A stretch of DNA of 64,000 bases from Lithobates sylvaticus. Its lineage: Eukaryota; Chordata; Amphibia; Anura; Ranidae. Where the stretch lies: the NCBI GenBank assembly GCA_028564925.1, contig CM053026.1, forward strand, positions 642,049,967-642,113,966. Direction: 5' to 3'. Below, in pieces: positions 1 through 12,114 of this stretch. How positions within the stretch are numbered: the stretch's first letter is position 1; each line of letters starts with the position of its first letter. Under the pieces are notes generated by a model, which saw only the letters and a list, made by a program, of their open reading frames with translations, ran no database searches and had not been told where the DNA came from. The translations under genes were made by a program, and so were the position numbers.

Positions 1-970
1 GATATTGTATAGAGTTCTGACAAACCTCTGATAATAGTCTGGTTCCAGTCACTAGGGTCTTTTACACCTCTATTGCAGTTCTCAAACTGGAGAGAAGGTT
101 TGGAGGTGAAGAAAACCCAAAAAGAACAAAATGAATGAGAGATATTGTGATCCAGCTATAGGTTCTATGGGAACGACCACTAATAATCAATGCTGTTATA
201 TAGTCACAGTGTTTCCTTGCTCCTAATTCTGACTTCTGTCCCTCTGTAAGCAGGCAAAAATTTGCAGGGCAAAGATCCCTCTTTCAAGGCCCAGGTGGCA
301 GTTTTCTACCCAGTTCCACTGCAACCCTTTTCAGGCAAGAGCATCTCTGTTCTACCTAGCTCCCTATAGGCAGCCATGTCAACAAGTGGCTTGGTGTCCA
401 GGGCCCTCGGCATATGGCTCAGGAGCTTCTAGCATTATCAGCAATGGGCAAATAGCCCTTTCACCAGTCCCCGGGATGCTGTGGTGACCTCTCACTGTAG
501 AAGGGGGGCACGAAAGCCTCCAGTGATCAGCGGTGAGAAGCAGAGGGTGAGTGGACACTCCAGTCTCCCTACTGCAGCAGTGCAAATACTGTAATGTGGG
601 CAGTGCTGCGCTGCGACCCAGGTGTCCTCACTCCCAGTGTCAGGCTCGGATCTCCATCGATATGGTCTCCCACTGACAGATGAATATCTAGACAGAGGTG
701 CTCTCTCTCTCTGTCTCTCTCTCTCTAACTCGCTCAGTGCTAAGAGGAAGACCTTTCCCGGGCAGTTTAAAAAAATAATCATCTTTCCACTCCTCCTACT
801 GCACAGTGACTATTGGGATTTGTATTGTAAGAAGTCCATTAATCCAATTATATGCCTCCTATCTCAAACTACAACTCCCAGGATTCTTAATGCTCTGCAT
901 AGAAGTCTATGGACTTGCTTGGCTTTAGCTCTCCTCCTGCTGGCCACAAGAGAATGGTGCAGCATAACAT
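1..970. other. Intergenic DNA, no gene recognised
   Basis: I see no conserved protein, exon pattern or complete repeat here. There is a short CT-rich microsatellite at about 701-726. The stretch near 860-960, with a 'ctacaactcccag' motif, resembles dispersed frog repeat DNA, but I cannot name a family. Confidence 0.5.
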
Positions 971-2317
971 TTAATGTGTAAAGCGGTTGTAAAGGTTTTG
1001 TTTTTTATTTTCTAAATAGGTTCCTTTAACCACTTCAATACCCGCCCATAGTCATATGACGCCCACAAGATGGATCTACCATCCTGGGTGGGCGTCATAT
1101 GACGTCCTCGGGTTCCCGGCCGCCTGGGGGGCGCGCGCGCGCCGCCGGCGGCATCGCTCGGGACCCGGTGCGAGTGCCCGGCGGCCGCGATGTCCGCCGG
1201 GCACCCGCGATTGCCCGTTAAAACAACGTGGAGCTGTGTGTGTAAACACACAGCTCCACGTCCTGTCAGCGGGGAGGAGACCGATCATGTGATCCCAGTA
1301 CAGAGGATCACATGATCGGTCTCCTCCCCTTAAGTCCCCCCCCCTACAGTTAGAATCACTCCTATTAGGGACACACATTAACCCCTCCAGCGCCCTCTAG
1401 TGTTAACCCCTTCCCTGACAGTCACATTTACACAGTAATCATTGCAATTTTATAGCAACGATCGCTGTGTAAATGTGAATGGTTCCAAAAATGTGTCAAA
1501 AGTGTCCGAAGTGTCCGCCGCAATGTCGCAGTCACGAAAAAAAAATCGCAAATCGCCGCCATTACTAGTAAAAAAAAAAAAAATAATAAATTCAATAAAT
1601 CTATCCCCTATTTGTAGACGCTATAACTTTTGCGCAAACCGATCAATATACGCTTATTGCGATTTTTTTTACCAAAAATATGTAGAAGAATACGTATCGG
1701 CCTAAACTGAGGAAAAAAAATTGTTTTTTTTTAAAAAAAATGGGATATTTATTATAGCAAAAAGTAAAAAATATTGTGTTTTTTTTTCAAAATTGTCGCT
1801 CTTCTTTTGTTTATAGCGCAAAAAATAAAAACCGCAGGGGCGACAAATACCACCAAAAGAAAGCTCTATTTGTGGGAAAAAAAAAGGACGTCAATTTTGT
1901 TTGGGTGTAACGTCGCACGACCGCGCAATTGTTAGTTAAAGCGACGCAGTGCCGAATCGCAAAAAGTGCTCTGGTAAGGAAGGGTGTTTAAAAGCCCTGT
2001 ATTGAAGCGGTTAAGCTAGTGCATTGTTGGTTCACTTACCTTTTTCCTTCGATTTCCTTCTAAATGTTTTTTTTTCTTTTTCTGAATTTCTCACTTCCTG
2101 TTTCTGCTCAGTAAACTTCACACCATCATCCGAGCGGTGTTTAGTCAGCCAGAACAGCTTACTGAGGAGGAACAGGAAGTGAGAAATTCAGACAAAGAAA
2201 ACAAAAAAAAAAACATTTAGAAGGGAAATCGAAGGAAAAGGTAAGTGAACCAACAATGCACTAGCTCAAAGGAACCTATTTAGAAAATAAAAAATGAACC
2301 TTTACAACCCCTTTAAG
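971..2317. mobile_element. Fold-back MITE (TTAAAGNGGTTGTAAAGG ends), split by a second MITE
   Basis: The left arm (about 980-1025, resuming at 2015-2080) is the inverted complement of 2205-2317. The outer ends read TAAAGCGGTTGTAAAGG and, on the other strand, TTAAAGGGGTTGTAAAGG. The whole element folds into one long hairpin. The left arm is interrupted exactly at a TTAA by the element at 1026-2014; the intact right arm shows what the uninterrupted arm looked like. No coding capacity. The TTAA at the right end (2313-2316) suggests a piggyBac-type target, but the left duplication is not clean. Confidence 0.75.
1026..2014. mobile_element. TTAA-flanked ~1 kb MITE, copy 1 (piggyBac-like)
   Basis: TTAA sits at both ends (1026-1029 and 2011-2014). 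Inside them are imperfect 12-bp inverted ends, CCACTTCAATAC against CCGCTTCAATAC, with one mismatch. The GC-rich half has two perfect hairpins: 1226-1261 (15-bp stem) and 1271-1329 (24-bp stem). The other half is A/T-rich with poly-A and poly-T runs. No gene. Three relatives lie at 40003, 44186 and 56836. The TTAA target and end sequence fit piggyBac-type transposition; the family assignment is inference. Confidence 0.8.
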
Positions 2318-3305
2318 TAGAGGGAAAGAAGAAGAAAAGGCAATGTCGCCTTCTTCATATTGCTGTATTCCAGCACTTGGCTACAATACATTTTTTTCCC
2401 TCAGTTTTCTGTTTCAGAAAACTATATTTATTTTATTAGTGTATTTCTATTATTAATACCATTTCTCGTTTTCTGATGTTATAATGTGGTATATGCCATA
2501 GATTATCGAATATACAGTATATTGAGTTATAGAAAATAGTGTCATATGATGCCTAGAGCTAATTTTATAAGATATATTTCATTGTACATGCCCAATAAAA
2601 TGCATACAACACATGACTTCAAAACAGCTATGGTAAAACAGTATATATATTTACGGGTTTTATGCGATTATTTGGATGTGTTCTGCTTTTTATTGGGTTG
2701 CTTATAGCTCAGTTTTCTACTTTTACTTTCCCATTATGATTTTTTATAAGACTTAGCAAAAATAAAATTGGGGAAAACACAGAAAATTGAAGTTTTATTT
2801 GGCTGATTGCAAGTGCATTGTTGTATTATTGCAAGGCTCATGGGATGCTTTCACCAAACAATCCCATAAGGTAATATGGCAATATGCTTTCAAGATATGT
2901 CTCTACGGAGAGCCTTTGTTCAAACATCTGTTCTTTTGTCCATTTTTCGTGCAGTGTTCCCTTGTGCTTTCAAGAAAACAAAGAACAAGAAAAAAAAAAA
3001 CTTGATGTTGACAGAAAAGCATAATTTGTCAGAATCTGATGTATGTGCAATAGTTTTACAAAATTTCAGTCATTACACAGATTATTTCATAATCTTCCGA
3101 TATTATACTGTAATTGTAGTTAATATGTGGACAGATTACTGTATTTTTGTTTGAAATGTGGTGGAGATTTTAGAGCTCGATACTTGAAGGTCGATTAGCC
3201 CAGTATCTGCCTAAAATAAACCAATACTGAGAGAACATTTGTTGACCATTCCTTCTGAAAATTCTAACTGCCTGGCTGTCACATTATTACAATGGCTTCA
3301 ACACT
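2318..3305. other. AT-rich intergenic DNA
   Basis: I see no conserved coding or repeat signature. Short reading frames around 2787-3154 have no family features and are probably chance. Confidence 0.5.
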
Positions 3306-3307
3306 TG

Positions 3308-3656
3308 TTAAGCCTAGTACACATCGGCCTAATGTCAGGCGGCATCGCCGGTTCAATTAAAAGCGGCCGACATATGGCCCATGTGTACTGGAGTTGGTCC
3401 AACAAAAGCCATCTATTCGGCTGGCTTCTGTCGAAGGGACATGACCGAAAAAGGTTAGCCGATTGGCTCCCGATTTTTCCCAAAATGTTCTGGTGGGGGG
3501 GCTGTCCTCCATCAAAACACAGTAGCACAGCAGGGGAGATCGATGTACTAACATTGCATAGTTAGTACAGCGGCTCCTTCTGAGCTGTCAATTTTTTTTT
3601 CATTTAGCCATGCTGGGTTGAACCCCAAAAAAAATACTAGTGTGTATTAGGCTTAA
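3308..3656. mobile_element. Short MITE with TAAGCCTAGTACACA ends
   Basis: The left end TAAGCCTAGTACACA and the right end (read on the other strand TAAGCCTAATACACA) are inverted copies with one mismatch. Flanking TTA/TAA triplets and the AGCCT...ACACA ends resemble Harbinger-type MITEs. About 345 bp, non-coding. Confidence 0.6.
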
Positions 3657-3659
3657 AAG

Positions 3660-4370
3660 AGGTTGTTAGGGCAGTGCACACAAGCACTGCCAGACCCACT
3701 GCTAGTATAACCTGTAGTATACAGTGTATGCTTTTTTGTAAAATTCTTCTTCTAAATACCTTATTCCTTCTCTCTGATCGGCGGTCACGTGACTGCCCAT
3801 CACTCTCTCCCTCGATGTATACACTAGGGAGGGAGGGGCCGAGCTCTCCCTCTGACATCTGCTGGAGGTCATGTGTAGTGTATGGAGGAAAAGAGCAATG
3901 GAAAGTCATGTGAACGCTGATTGGGGAGAAGGAATAAGGTATTTAGAAGAAGAATTTTACAAAAAGGCATACAGTATATACTACATGTTATACTAACAGT
4001 GGGGCTGCAGTGCTTGTGTGCAGTATTGTGTGCATTGCTTGGAGTGGTGCTACAAGGGGAGGGGTGGCTCACACACAGACTAGCCGACAGGCAGGGAGGG
4101 AGGGCGAGGAGGACACAGGAGACAGAGGAGAGCAGAAAGCAGGGCTGCAGATGACAGAGGCACATAAACTGACCATGGTGTCAGGACTCAGCAGCCATGA
4201 TTAACCGTGGTCAGTTTACAAGGGGGAGGTCAGAACCAGGCAGGATCAACCAGGTATTTCAGGTGTTACAGGGGGCAAAATTACACAGCACAAGCACTGT
4301 GCTGTTATTCATGCTTTAATGGAACAGGATCCTTTTCTTTTTTTTAGGTTAACAAATGCTTTAAGCCACT
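3660..4370. mobile_element. Fold-back repeat
   Basis: The arm at about 3664-3775 (running to CTTATTCCTTCTC) is the inverted complement of about 3923-4032 (GAGAAGGAATAAGG onward), separated by a GC-rich spacer. Both arms include AGAATTTTAC or its complement. No coding capacity. The outer limits are estimated; the right edge near TTAACAAATGCTTTAAG is not well defined. Confidence 0.6.
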
Positions 4371-4509
4371 GGCTCACAATAACTTTGCAGATTAAAAGTT
4401 CAGAAATAACTTCACTGGCTACATAATTGTTCTAGATCATGGTTTCATAAACCATGGAAATCAAAAATAGCTACTCCTTTGCGAAGTAGGTGAGTGGTGG
4501 CAACACACA

Positions 4510-4617
4510 TTTCCTGACGCCTTCATGGCAGCACACACTGGGTTGTGACTCCGCCCCACAACCTGACAGGATTGGTTTAACTTTAAAGTTGAAGGGGAGA
4601 CCCCCCGCTGCATTCTC
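4510..4617. repeat. Left inverted terminal repeat of the DIRS-type element
   Basis: This block is an inverted copy of about 10235-10361 across roughly 105 bp, with only a few differences. It contains TGGCAGCACACACTGGG and the GGGGAGACCCCCCGCTGC motif. Confidence 0.85.
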
Positions 4618-5684
4618 CTTTTTTTCCTCACCTGACAGGTTGGACGGACAGGTTTCTCCTACTACAGATGAATAAGCCTCTTACAGCAATCGCCCCAGCA
4701 GGTTCAAGCCTCTCCTGTTTGGAAGTCCCTCCTGTACAGTCTCTAAAGGAGCTTCTATGGAGGGAACCCCCATTCTGGTGGTCTCAGGGGGCGACTAGGA
4801 TTCTGGCAAGTAAAACAAGCTTTAAAGAAGCTTTAATTTTGCAGTAGACTCCCTTATCCTATTTTTCTCTGTTCCCCCTTTATGCAGTAAATAGCTTTGC
4901 ACCTTTTTTAAAAAAAAAAAGTATATGTATATAACTAGTTTCTCACACTGGGCCTGCTGGCCCTTGTTGTCCTCCGGTTGCAGCGCTGTACGTTCCTCCA
5001 TCGTGTCCCCGCACCGCACATGCGCACTACAGGGCCAGGTAAACACCGCTGTATTCTCGGTGTACTGTGGCCTGATCCAAGATGGCGCTGGGACACTCGG
5101 GACGCGTCCGCGCATGCGCGAGAGAGTCATTCGGCCGCCGCAATGGCGTAATTTTCAAATATGGAACTTTTTTCTTCTGTGCTCCCTGTGCAACTCTGCA
5201 GGCTGGAAGGAAGGAACGGTTACTGCTCTGCACTAACCTAGCTCCCAAGCACAAGGTAAGTCCCTGTAAGGGCTCCCATTACATATGACTGCATACTAAG
5301 ATTAAATTAATTAAATAAATAAATTAACTGTTAAATAAATTAAATAAATAAATAAATGAATAAATAAATGTTAAAAAAAATAAAGAAAAATATATAAATA
5401 AAATTAAAAAAAAAAAAAAAAAAAAAGAGGGGGTATATATAGATATATCTATATCTATCTATCTATATATATATATATATATATGTAAAAAAAAAAAATA
5501 TATATATAATATATATATATATACGTTTATATTTATTTTTTAAAAAAAAAATATATATTTACGTTTATTTTTTTTTTTCTATTTCCCAGACGGCCCTGTC
5601 TCCTTCTTTTTCCCTATGGAGTCCACTGCCCACGCAGACCACCATCAGCAAACTAGGTAAGAGGCCGGACCAGATAGGTAAGTA

Positions 5685-7169
5685 TTGAAGGGGAGAAAAA
5701 AGAGTGCCAGACCGCTAAATGCTGCATTTCTCTTGGCAGCCCGGCGAGATCAAGAACCACAAGTTCCCGGCATGGGAAAAGATCAAGCCATACCTCAAGC
5801 AGGAGGTCCCGCAGGAGCCGTTCAAGATCTCCTTCGCGTCATCAAAGACACAGCCGCTCACAGCATAGTTACTCACGTCACAGTCGCTCCCGTCGCAGCA
5901 GGTCAAATCGCAGGAGGTCTCCCTCCTCGCACCATCGAAGCCGCCACACCCGTCCTGCAGCTAATGCCTGCTGGGTATGCGGCGCTCCAGCACTGCCAGA
6001 CAAGCTTGCCTGCCGCTCTTGCTTCAATGAAGCCACTACAGAGAAGGAAGCGGATGCAAGGATGGCGACAGACCTCATAAGGGAGTCAGTGCGGGAGTCT
6101 TTACTGGAAACAACAGCACCACCATTGGATAGGGCTGCTCCCAGTACATCCTCAGCGGAACCTCCTCACACCCAGGCCTCGGACTCTTCCTCTGAGGGCG
6201 AGGGTCAAGATATGTCAGCAGGTTTTCGACTTTTCCCTGGTGGAGCCCTTCGCAAAGTCAGTCAAGGAGGCGATCGGCTGGGAAGACGACAAGGCAGAAC
6301 CCCAAAAAATTCGGAAATACTTTCCAAACTTAAAAAGGGATCTAGAATCCTTTCCATTTATAGAAGAAATTGAGGATCTCATAAAGGATGAATGGGAGAG
6401 GTCTGACAAACGATCTAGCCTGACCAATAGGCTGGCTAAGATGTATCCCTTGAAGGAATCAAAAATAAACCCCTTGATTAACGCTACCGTCGTCGACGCC
6501 TCTTTGATGCGTCTCGCCCGCCACGTCACATTACCGATCGAGGATGCTGTCCCCTTTCGAGCTGTGCTCGATCGAAAGATGGACCTGGAATTGAAAAAGG
6601 CCTATTCCACGGCCGGGGGGGCCTGCAGACCTGCAATTGCTACAGCAGCGGTAGGCAGAGCCATCTCGGGATGGACATCTAAAATAGAAAAGGACCTGCA
6701 GGATGGCGTCGAGATGGAAAAAATAATTTCCTCTCTACAAGAAATCAGACTGGTAGGTGATTTCGTAGCGGAGGCATCTGTAGATGTCATAAGGTCATCA
6801 GCCAGAACTATGCTGGCATCAGTAACAGCAAGAAGAGCCCTATGGCTCAAACCATGGATGGCCGATACAGCATCCAAAATGAACTGGTGCAGGATCCCGT
6901 ACGACGGCGCAAATCTGTTTGGTACCAAATTAGACTCTGCCATCTCCAAAGTGACAGGAGGGAAGTCAGGTCTAATTCCCTCTGATAGGAGACCCAAGAC
7001 GCAGAAAGGGCCAGCATATAGACGCAACCTCCCGAACAAATACAGAGAGGCCAGATCCTACCGCCCTGGTAGGGAATTTAGAAGGGACTGGAAGAACACA
7101 AAGCCTGCCTTTCTGAGAATGCAGAAAACCAAGACCACCCCGGCAGGGGAACAGCAAAAGTCATTTTGA
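5685..7169 (+). mobile_element. gag-like region of the DIRS-type element (fossil)
   Basis: The first part encodes an Arg/Ser-rich stretch and a small zinc-finger-like CWVC...C..C cluster; the second is an acidic and helical region with motifs such as RKYFPNLKRDLESFPF and NRLAKMYPLKESK. Position directly before the reverse transcriptase and the overall character fit the gag-like first gene of DIRS elements. Its role would be nucleoprotein particle formation. Part of a decayed element. Confidence 0.75.
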
Positions 7170-7173
7170 AATC

Positions 7174-8196
7174 TTGCCTGTCCACCCGGCTCAGGTGGGC
7201 GCCAGGCTAAAAAACTTCTCCCAAATCTGGACAAATCACATAAAAGATTTATGGACATTATCTACAATAAAATTCGGACACAAGTGGAGGTTCATAAGCA
7301 GACCCCCGGGGAATCACTTCCAGGCAACCAGACTACCATCCTCACTACCCAGGAGAAGTCTACTAATAAGATATGTAGCAGAACTGAAGCAGAAGGGGGC
7401 AATACTGGAAGTCCCATCATGTCAAAGGGGGAGAGGATTCTACTCCCCCCTGTTCCTGGTGAAGAAGAAAACAGGAGACCTACGCCCGGGGTTGGACCTC
7501 AAAAGGCTCAACAAAGGCATCAAGGTGGAGGCCTTCAAAATGGAAAGCCTCCAGTCCATACTTCTGGCAGTGAATCTGGGCGACTGGATGCTTTCAATAG
7601 ACTTATCGGACGCTTATCTTCATATACCAATCCATCCAGCTTTTCAAAAATTCCTTCGGTTTGCCATAAACCAATGCCATTTTCAATTCCAGTGCCTCCC
7701 ATTCGGCATCTCCTCGGCACCCAGGACTTTTACAAAAGTTCTGTTACCTTTGGTGGCACTCCTCAGAGAAAGAGGATTACGGATTCACCATTATCTGGAC
7801 GACATCCTACTTTTAGCGGAAGATCAAGAGACGCTGATCCACCACCGGAAAATCCTACTTACAACTCTCCAGAAACTCGGTTGGATAATCAACTGGAAGA
7901 AGAGCAGTCTGCAGCCCACCCAAAATATGATATTTTTGGGAGCGGATCTAAACACCAACACAAACAAGATACAGCTCCCACAAGAGAAGATCCAGCCTCT
8001 AATTCAGAAGATGCAGAGACTACTATCAACAAATCACCTACCAGTTAGAGCTTGTCTGAGTATACTGGGGTCCATGTCCGCAACCATACCAATGGTGCAA
8101 TGGTCACAGTGGCACATGAGACCCTGCAGAACTCATTTCTCAGGCAGTGGGATGGAGTATCGATGCATCAGGCCATTTCTATCCCCGAAGCAGTGA
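7174..8196 (+). mobile_element. Reverse transcriptase region of the DIRS-type element (fossil)
   Basis: RT motifs are clear: SPLFLVKKKTGDLRP, then DLKRLN, SIDLSDAYLHIPIHP (catalytic Asp in the D-AY block), QCLPFGISSAPRTFTK, and HHYLDDILLLAE, whose YLDD holds the catalytic Asp pair. FLGADLNT follows. This order and the LSDAYLHIPI wording are typical of DIRS/Ngaro-type RT. It overlaps the following RNase H/recombinase frame, as is usual in the family. Confidence 0.88.
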
Positions 8197-10067
8197 AACG
8201 GTCAATATGGTGGTGGACGCGTCAGAGCAACCTCAAGAGATACAGACCCATAGTCCCTCCGGATCCCGAAGTTGTCACCTCGGATGCCTGCCAGAACGGT
8301 TGGGGAGCCCACTTCCAAGATCGAGCAGTCCAAGGCCGATGGCATTTTCAGGCTCAAGGGCTAGTCTCGAACATTCTGGAAGTCAGGGAAGCCTTCCATG
8401 CATTAAAGGCATTCACACCACTCCTAGAAGGGAAAAATGTGCTGATCAGGATGGACAACAGGGTGGCAGTGTCCTATATTCAAAAACAAAGAGGTACCAG
8501 GAGTGCCACTCTGATGGTGGAAGTCCGACCCATCTTGGAATGGGCCCCAAATACACCTATCAAGTTTAAAGGCAGTTTATGTTCCAGCGGCTCAGAACAT
8601 GCTAGCCGATTACCTAAGTCGGGAAACGTTGTCCAACAACGAGTGGTCATTGAGCCCGCAGGCATTCTCTCTCCTTACATAAGCCTGGGGAATGCCAGAA
8701 ATAGACTTGGCAGCCACTCTGATGAATACCAAATGCCACAGGTTCCTGGCGAGGGGCTCATTTCCATCAGCAGAGGGAATAGACTGCCTGATTCACCCAT
8801 GGGACTTCAAGTTGGGGTACATATTCCCTCCAACCCCATTAATGGCGAGGTTCCTATCCAGACTCCGGAGATCCTCAGTAACAGTAATAGCGGTAATCCC
8901 AATGTGGCCGAGAAGGCCGTGGTTCACGACCCTCTTGCAACTCAGCCTTCAACCTCCAATTCCTCTTCCAATAACCCCGGACCTTCTATCTCAGGGGCAA
9001 TTCCTTCACCCAGCACCAGAAAAGTTACACCTGATGGCCTGGAGATTGAGAGGGTTAGACTAAGGGCACAAGGCTGTTCTCAAGAGGTTATATCGACCCT
9101 GATGCAAGCCAGGAAAGTATCTACTAATACCATCTACATGAGGGTTTGGGAGAGATTCTGCTCCTTGGCACAACAGAGAAGATGGAATCACCTTTCTCCA
9201 GAACCATCCCAAATCCTAGAATTCCTCCAATTAGGGGTGAACAAAGGTGTAAGCTCAAGTACCCTTAAAGTACAAGTGTCGGCCCTGTCAGCAAAGACAG
9301 GTACTAGGTGGGCATTCCACCCTCTAGTAATCCAGTTCCTAAAGGCCTGCCTAAAGATCAAACCTCTCAGGAAACCAGTTTTTCCATCATGGGACCTATC
9401 AATAGTTCTCCGTGCTTTCTCCAACCCTCCGTTTACTCCATCCGAAACCATATCTCTATGGGACTTGACCTTGAAGCTATCCTTCCTCATAGCAATAACA
9501 TCAGCAAAGAGAGTGTCAGAGATCCAAGCACTAATGATCTCGGAACCCCACTTAGTCCTCTTAGCCGACAGAGTGATTCTAAGACCTTCAGAGCACTTCA
9601 TACCTAAAGTAGCAACTTCCTTCCATTACAACCAAGACATCATCCTTCCATCCTTCACTGGCGATCAGGGTGAACCGCATCCGTTGGACATCAAAACAAC
9701 CATTTCTAACTACTTAGCAGCTACCACCTCCTTTAGAAAGACGGATTCTCTTATGGTCATTCCCCATGGAACCAGACGCGGGCAAGCAGCCTCCTCACAT
9801 ACTATCTCGTCCTGGCTAGTCAGAGCCATTAAAAAGGCATATTCCACTCAGCATCTGATGATCCCTGAAGATATCAAGGCTCATTCTACTAGGGCAGTGG
9901 CTACCTCCTGGGCAGCGTATTGCAGGGTCTCACCAGAGACAATATGCAGAGCAGCGACATGGTCCTCCAGACATACTTTTATTTCTCACTACAAAGTGGA
10001 TTCTGCCCATTTGTCCATGTCAGACTTCGGAAGATCCGTTGTTAGAGTCAATTCTTCTGCATTATAG
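8052..10067 (+). mobile_element. RNase H and tyrosine recombinase region of the DIRS-type element (fossil)
   Basis: The start of this frame overlaps the end of the RT frame. An RNase H domain lies near the beginning (TSDACQNGWGAHF, LEVREAF, then RMDNRVAVSYIQKQRG). A Pro/Ser-rich linker follows. The C-terminal ~350 residues are a tyrosine recombinase: an N-terminal SAM-like part (STNTIYMRVWERFCS), then ITSAKRVSEIQAL with the first catalytic Arg, and the SHTISSW...KAHSTRAVATSWA block with the His-x-x-Arg box. The recombinase would integrate circular DNA without making target duplications. Confidence 0.88.
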
Positions 10068-10234
10068 GAATAAATATTATTTTACTTGCACCCACCCGAC
10101 TGGCGAGTTATTTCCCAGTGTGTGCTGCCATGAAGGCGTCAGGAAAACTGAAAATTGTATACTCACTTTTCCGTAATTTTCCTTTCCTGACGCATCTTCA
10201 TGGCAGCACACAATTTCCCACCCCGTTTTTGTGA

Positions 10235-10361
10235 TAATATATACAGAGAATGCAGCGGGGGGTCTCCCCTTCAACTTTATAGTTAAACCAATCCTGTCAG
10301 GTTGTGGGGGCGGAGTCACAACCCAGTGTGTGCTGCCATGAAGATGCATCAGGAATGGAAA
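10235..10361. repeat. Right inverted terminal repeat of the DIRS-type element
   Basis: Inverted copy of 4510-4617. Just inside it, 10118-10210 contains two facing copies of the TGCCATGAAG end motif, consistent with the internal complementary region used in DIRS replication. Confidence 0.8.
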
Positions 10362-10398
10362 ACTACGGAAAGGTGAGTATACAATTTTCCGTTTTTTT

Positions 10399-10873
10399 TA
10401 GGCCCCATTCACAAACTGAGTGTTTTGTATCTTGAAGCTCCAAAATGCTAAACAAATCAAATCCCATCTATTTCAATGGACCCTGTTCACATCTGAGTCA
10501 CCTGTAGAGAAACGCCTGTTGCTCAAAAAATGTAGATTAGCTACTTTTCAGGTAGATTGGAGCGTTTTTGGCTCCATAGACTTCAATGGGAATGCCGGAA
10601 ATAGCATGTCATAAGCATTTTTATGTGTTTTATGAGCATTTTGTTGTGTGTTTTCCAGCCAAACAGCGGCTCTCCACCCCTAATCCTCCACCCCCTTTTC
10701 TCTCCCTAGTGCTTTCTATTGCCTAAAACAAAAACACCTGAAGCTTGAATGCACATGTAAAATGCTTGTAATACACTTCTAAAACACTCGTATACACTTG
10801 CAAGATTGCTCAAAAACTCTCAAATAAAAGCTTATGAAAATCGTTCTTCTCAGGTAGGACCTAAGCCTAAATG
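10399..10873. mobile_element. Possible MITE remnant
   Basis: It begins TAGGCCCCATTCACA and ends near GGACCTAAGCCTA. The ends are only weakly inverted, and the interior is non-coding. The start resembles common frog MITEs with 'GGCCCCATTCACA' ends. Weak call. Confidence 0.35.
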
Positions 10874-10949
10874 TATGTAGTAAGGTCCCGGGCCTCTTTA
10901 GGCCTAATAGTTACCTCTAGAGTTAGGGACAGCTGACATTCTTCTATGT

Positions 10950-12107
10950 AGAGTGTGTTACAAGGTAGATTCATGGGCACCAGACACTTCTTGAATGCAA
11001 AGAGATTTATTTTCTCTTCAACAGAACTGTGGGGGAAGAGGGTTTAGGGCCAGGGCACCCTTTAGTAGTTGCAATGTGAAATAGCAGACTCTAAGACTTC
11101 TATAGGTAGACATCTGCATGTGTAGGATCTCTGTCTCCTATGGCACAGTCTTATAACAGTTTTTAACACAAGTTGTAATGAACTTCTGTACTTCCTCTAC
11201 AATCACTTCTTGTAGATCTTCACTCCACTGAGCTCCCAGTCTCTCTCACTAGACTTGCTGAACCACTGCCACTGGATCTCCCGAGCTCTTCCAACCTACT
11301 CACTGAGTATCTTCCTCAAGTGTCACCTTCCTTCCCTGCTTGTTACCTAGCTTAGCACTCACAGATACTCTTCAAGCGTCACCCCACTGGCCTGCTCAGT
11401 TCCTGGCTTGGCACACAAAGCTGCTCTGCAAGTGTCAGCTCCGCTGGCTGGGTCCCTGGCTTGACACCCGCCAAAGTTTCCAGATTCTTCACCGTCCCTG
11501 GTTGGTGAGAATACTGCTACGGTACTTGCTCCAGCTACTCATGATGGTCTCTGGTAATAAGGTGGTTGGTCCCTTAGGGCGACAGCTTCCCCTCTATTTC
11601 CCACCACGACAGGTTTCTTCCGGCCGTCAGAACCGTCACTTAAGGTTGGACTGCAAGCCGCAGTCCCAACCCTAGACTGCACTCTTGCTTTTGGATAGGC
11701 CACCAGACAGCCTAGCAGCCAGATGTCCCTGGGATAGGCCTCAGGCTCTGGCCTAGCGCTCCGGGGCAGCACAACACATGTCCATGACCCAGACAGCCAT
11801 CCAGGTGGCACCAAAACCCTGATCATCTGACCTCACCCAAATAAATAGGCTCTCCCAGTAGGCCAAGGGACCCAGGAAGATCCCTGCCCATTGGCTGAGA
11901 TACCCCATCTATTCCTAATTTGTCCTTGCAATGCCCTTGTCTTATCTAATGTCACCAGATACCCGGCCATCTATCGACAGAAGAGAGAAGTGCAGCAATT
12001 CCAGAATTAGGGTGGAATCAATTGATCTCCTATCAATTGGCCAAGGCAACTATACCTGGCAGGTAAATTTACTAGCAACCCTGCCTAACCATCAGGGTGC
12101 TACATGT
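10950..12107 (-). mobile_element. Probable solo LTR (fossil)
   Basis: Read on the minus strand it starts TGTAGCACCCTGATGG at 12107, has a TATA-like box near 11833-11858 (TATTTATT context) and is about 1.1 kb with no coding domain. The TG start, promoter-like core and lack of internal genes suggest an old solitary LTR. The far end is approximate and I found no clear target duplication. Confidence 0.35.
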
Positions 12108-12114
12108 AAAACTG

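Larger units (their letters stand above)
4500..10392 (+). mobile_element. DIRS-type tyrosine-recombinase retroelement (fossil)
   Basis: The element has, in order, a gag-like region, reverse transcriptase, RNase H and tyrosine recombinase, framed by inverted terminal repeats instead of direct LTRs. That layout defines DIRS elements. The left inverted repeat (about 4510-4617) and right one (about 10235-10361) share the blocks TGGCAGCACACACTGGG and GACAGGATTGGTTTAAC. A further inverted copy of the end sequence at 10118-10210 matches the internal complementary region of this family. Low-complexity A/T and TA runs occupy about 5290-5580. The coding regions are mostly open, with only a few interruptions, so it is a damaged but fairly young copy. 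Confidence 0.88.

Noticed and set aside
11340-11826. Frames of 95-111 residues on both strands
   Set aside because: They lie in the probable LTR and have no conserved domain.
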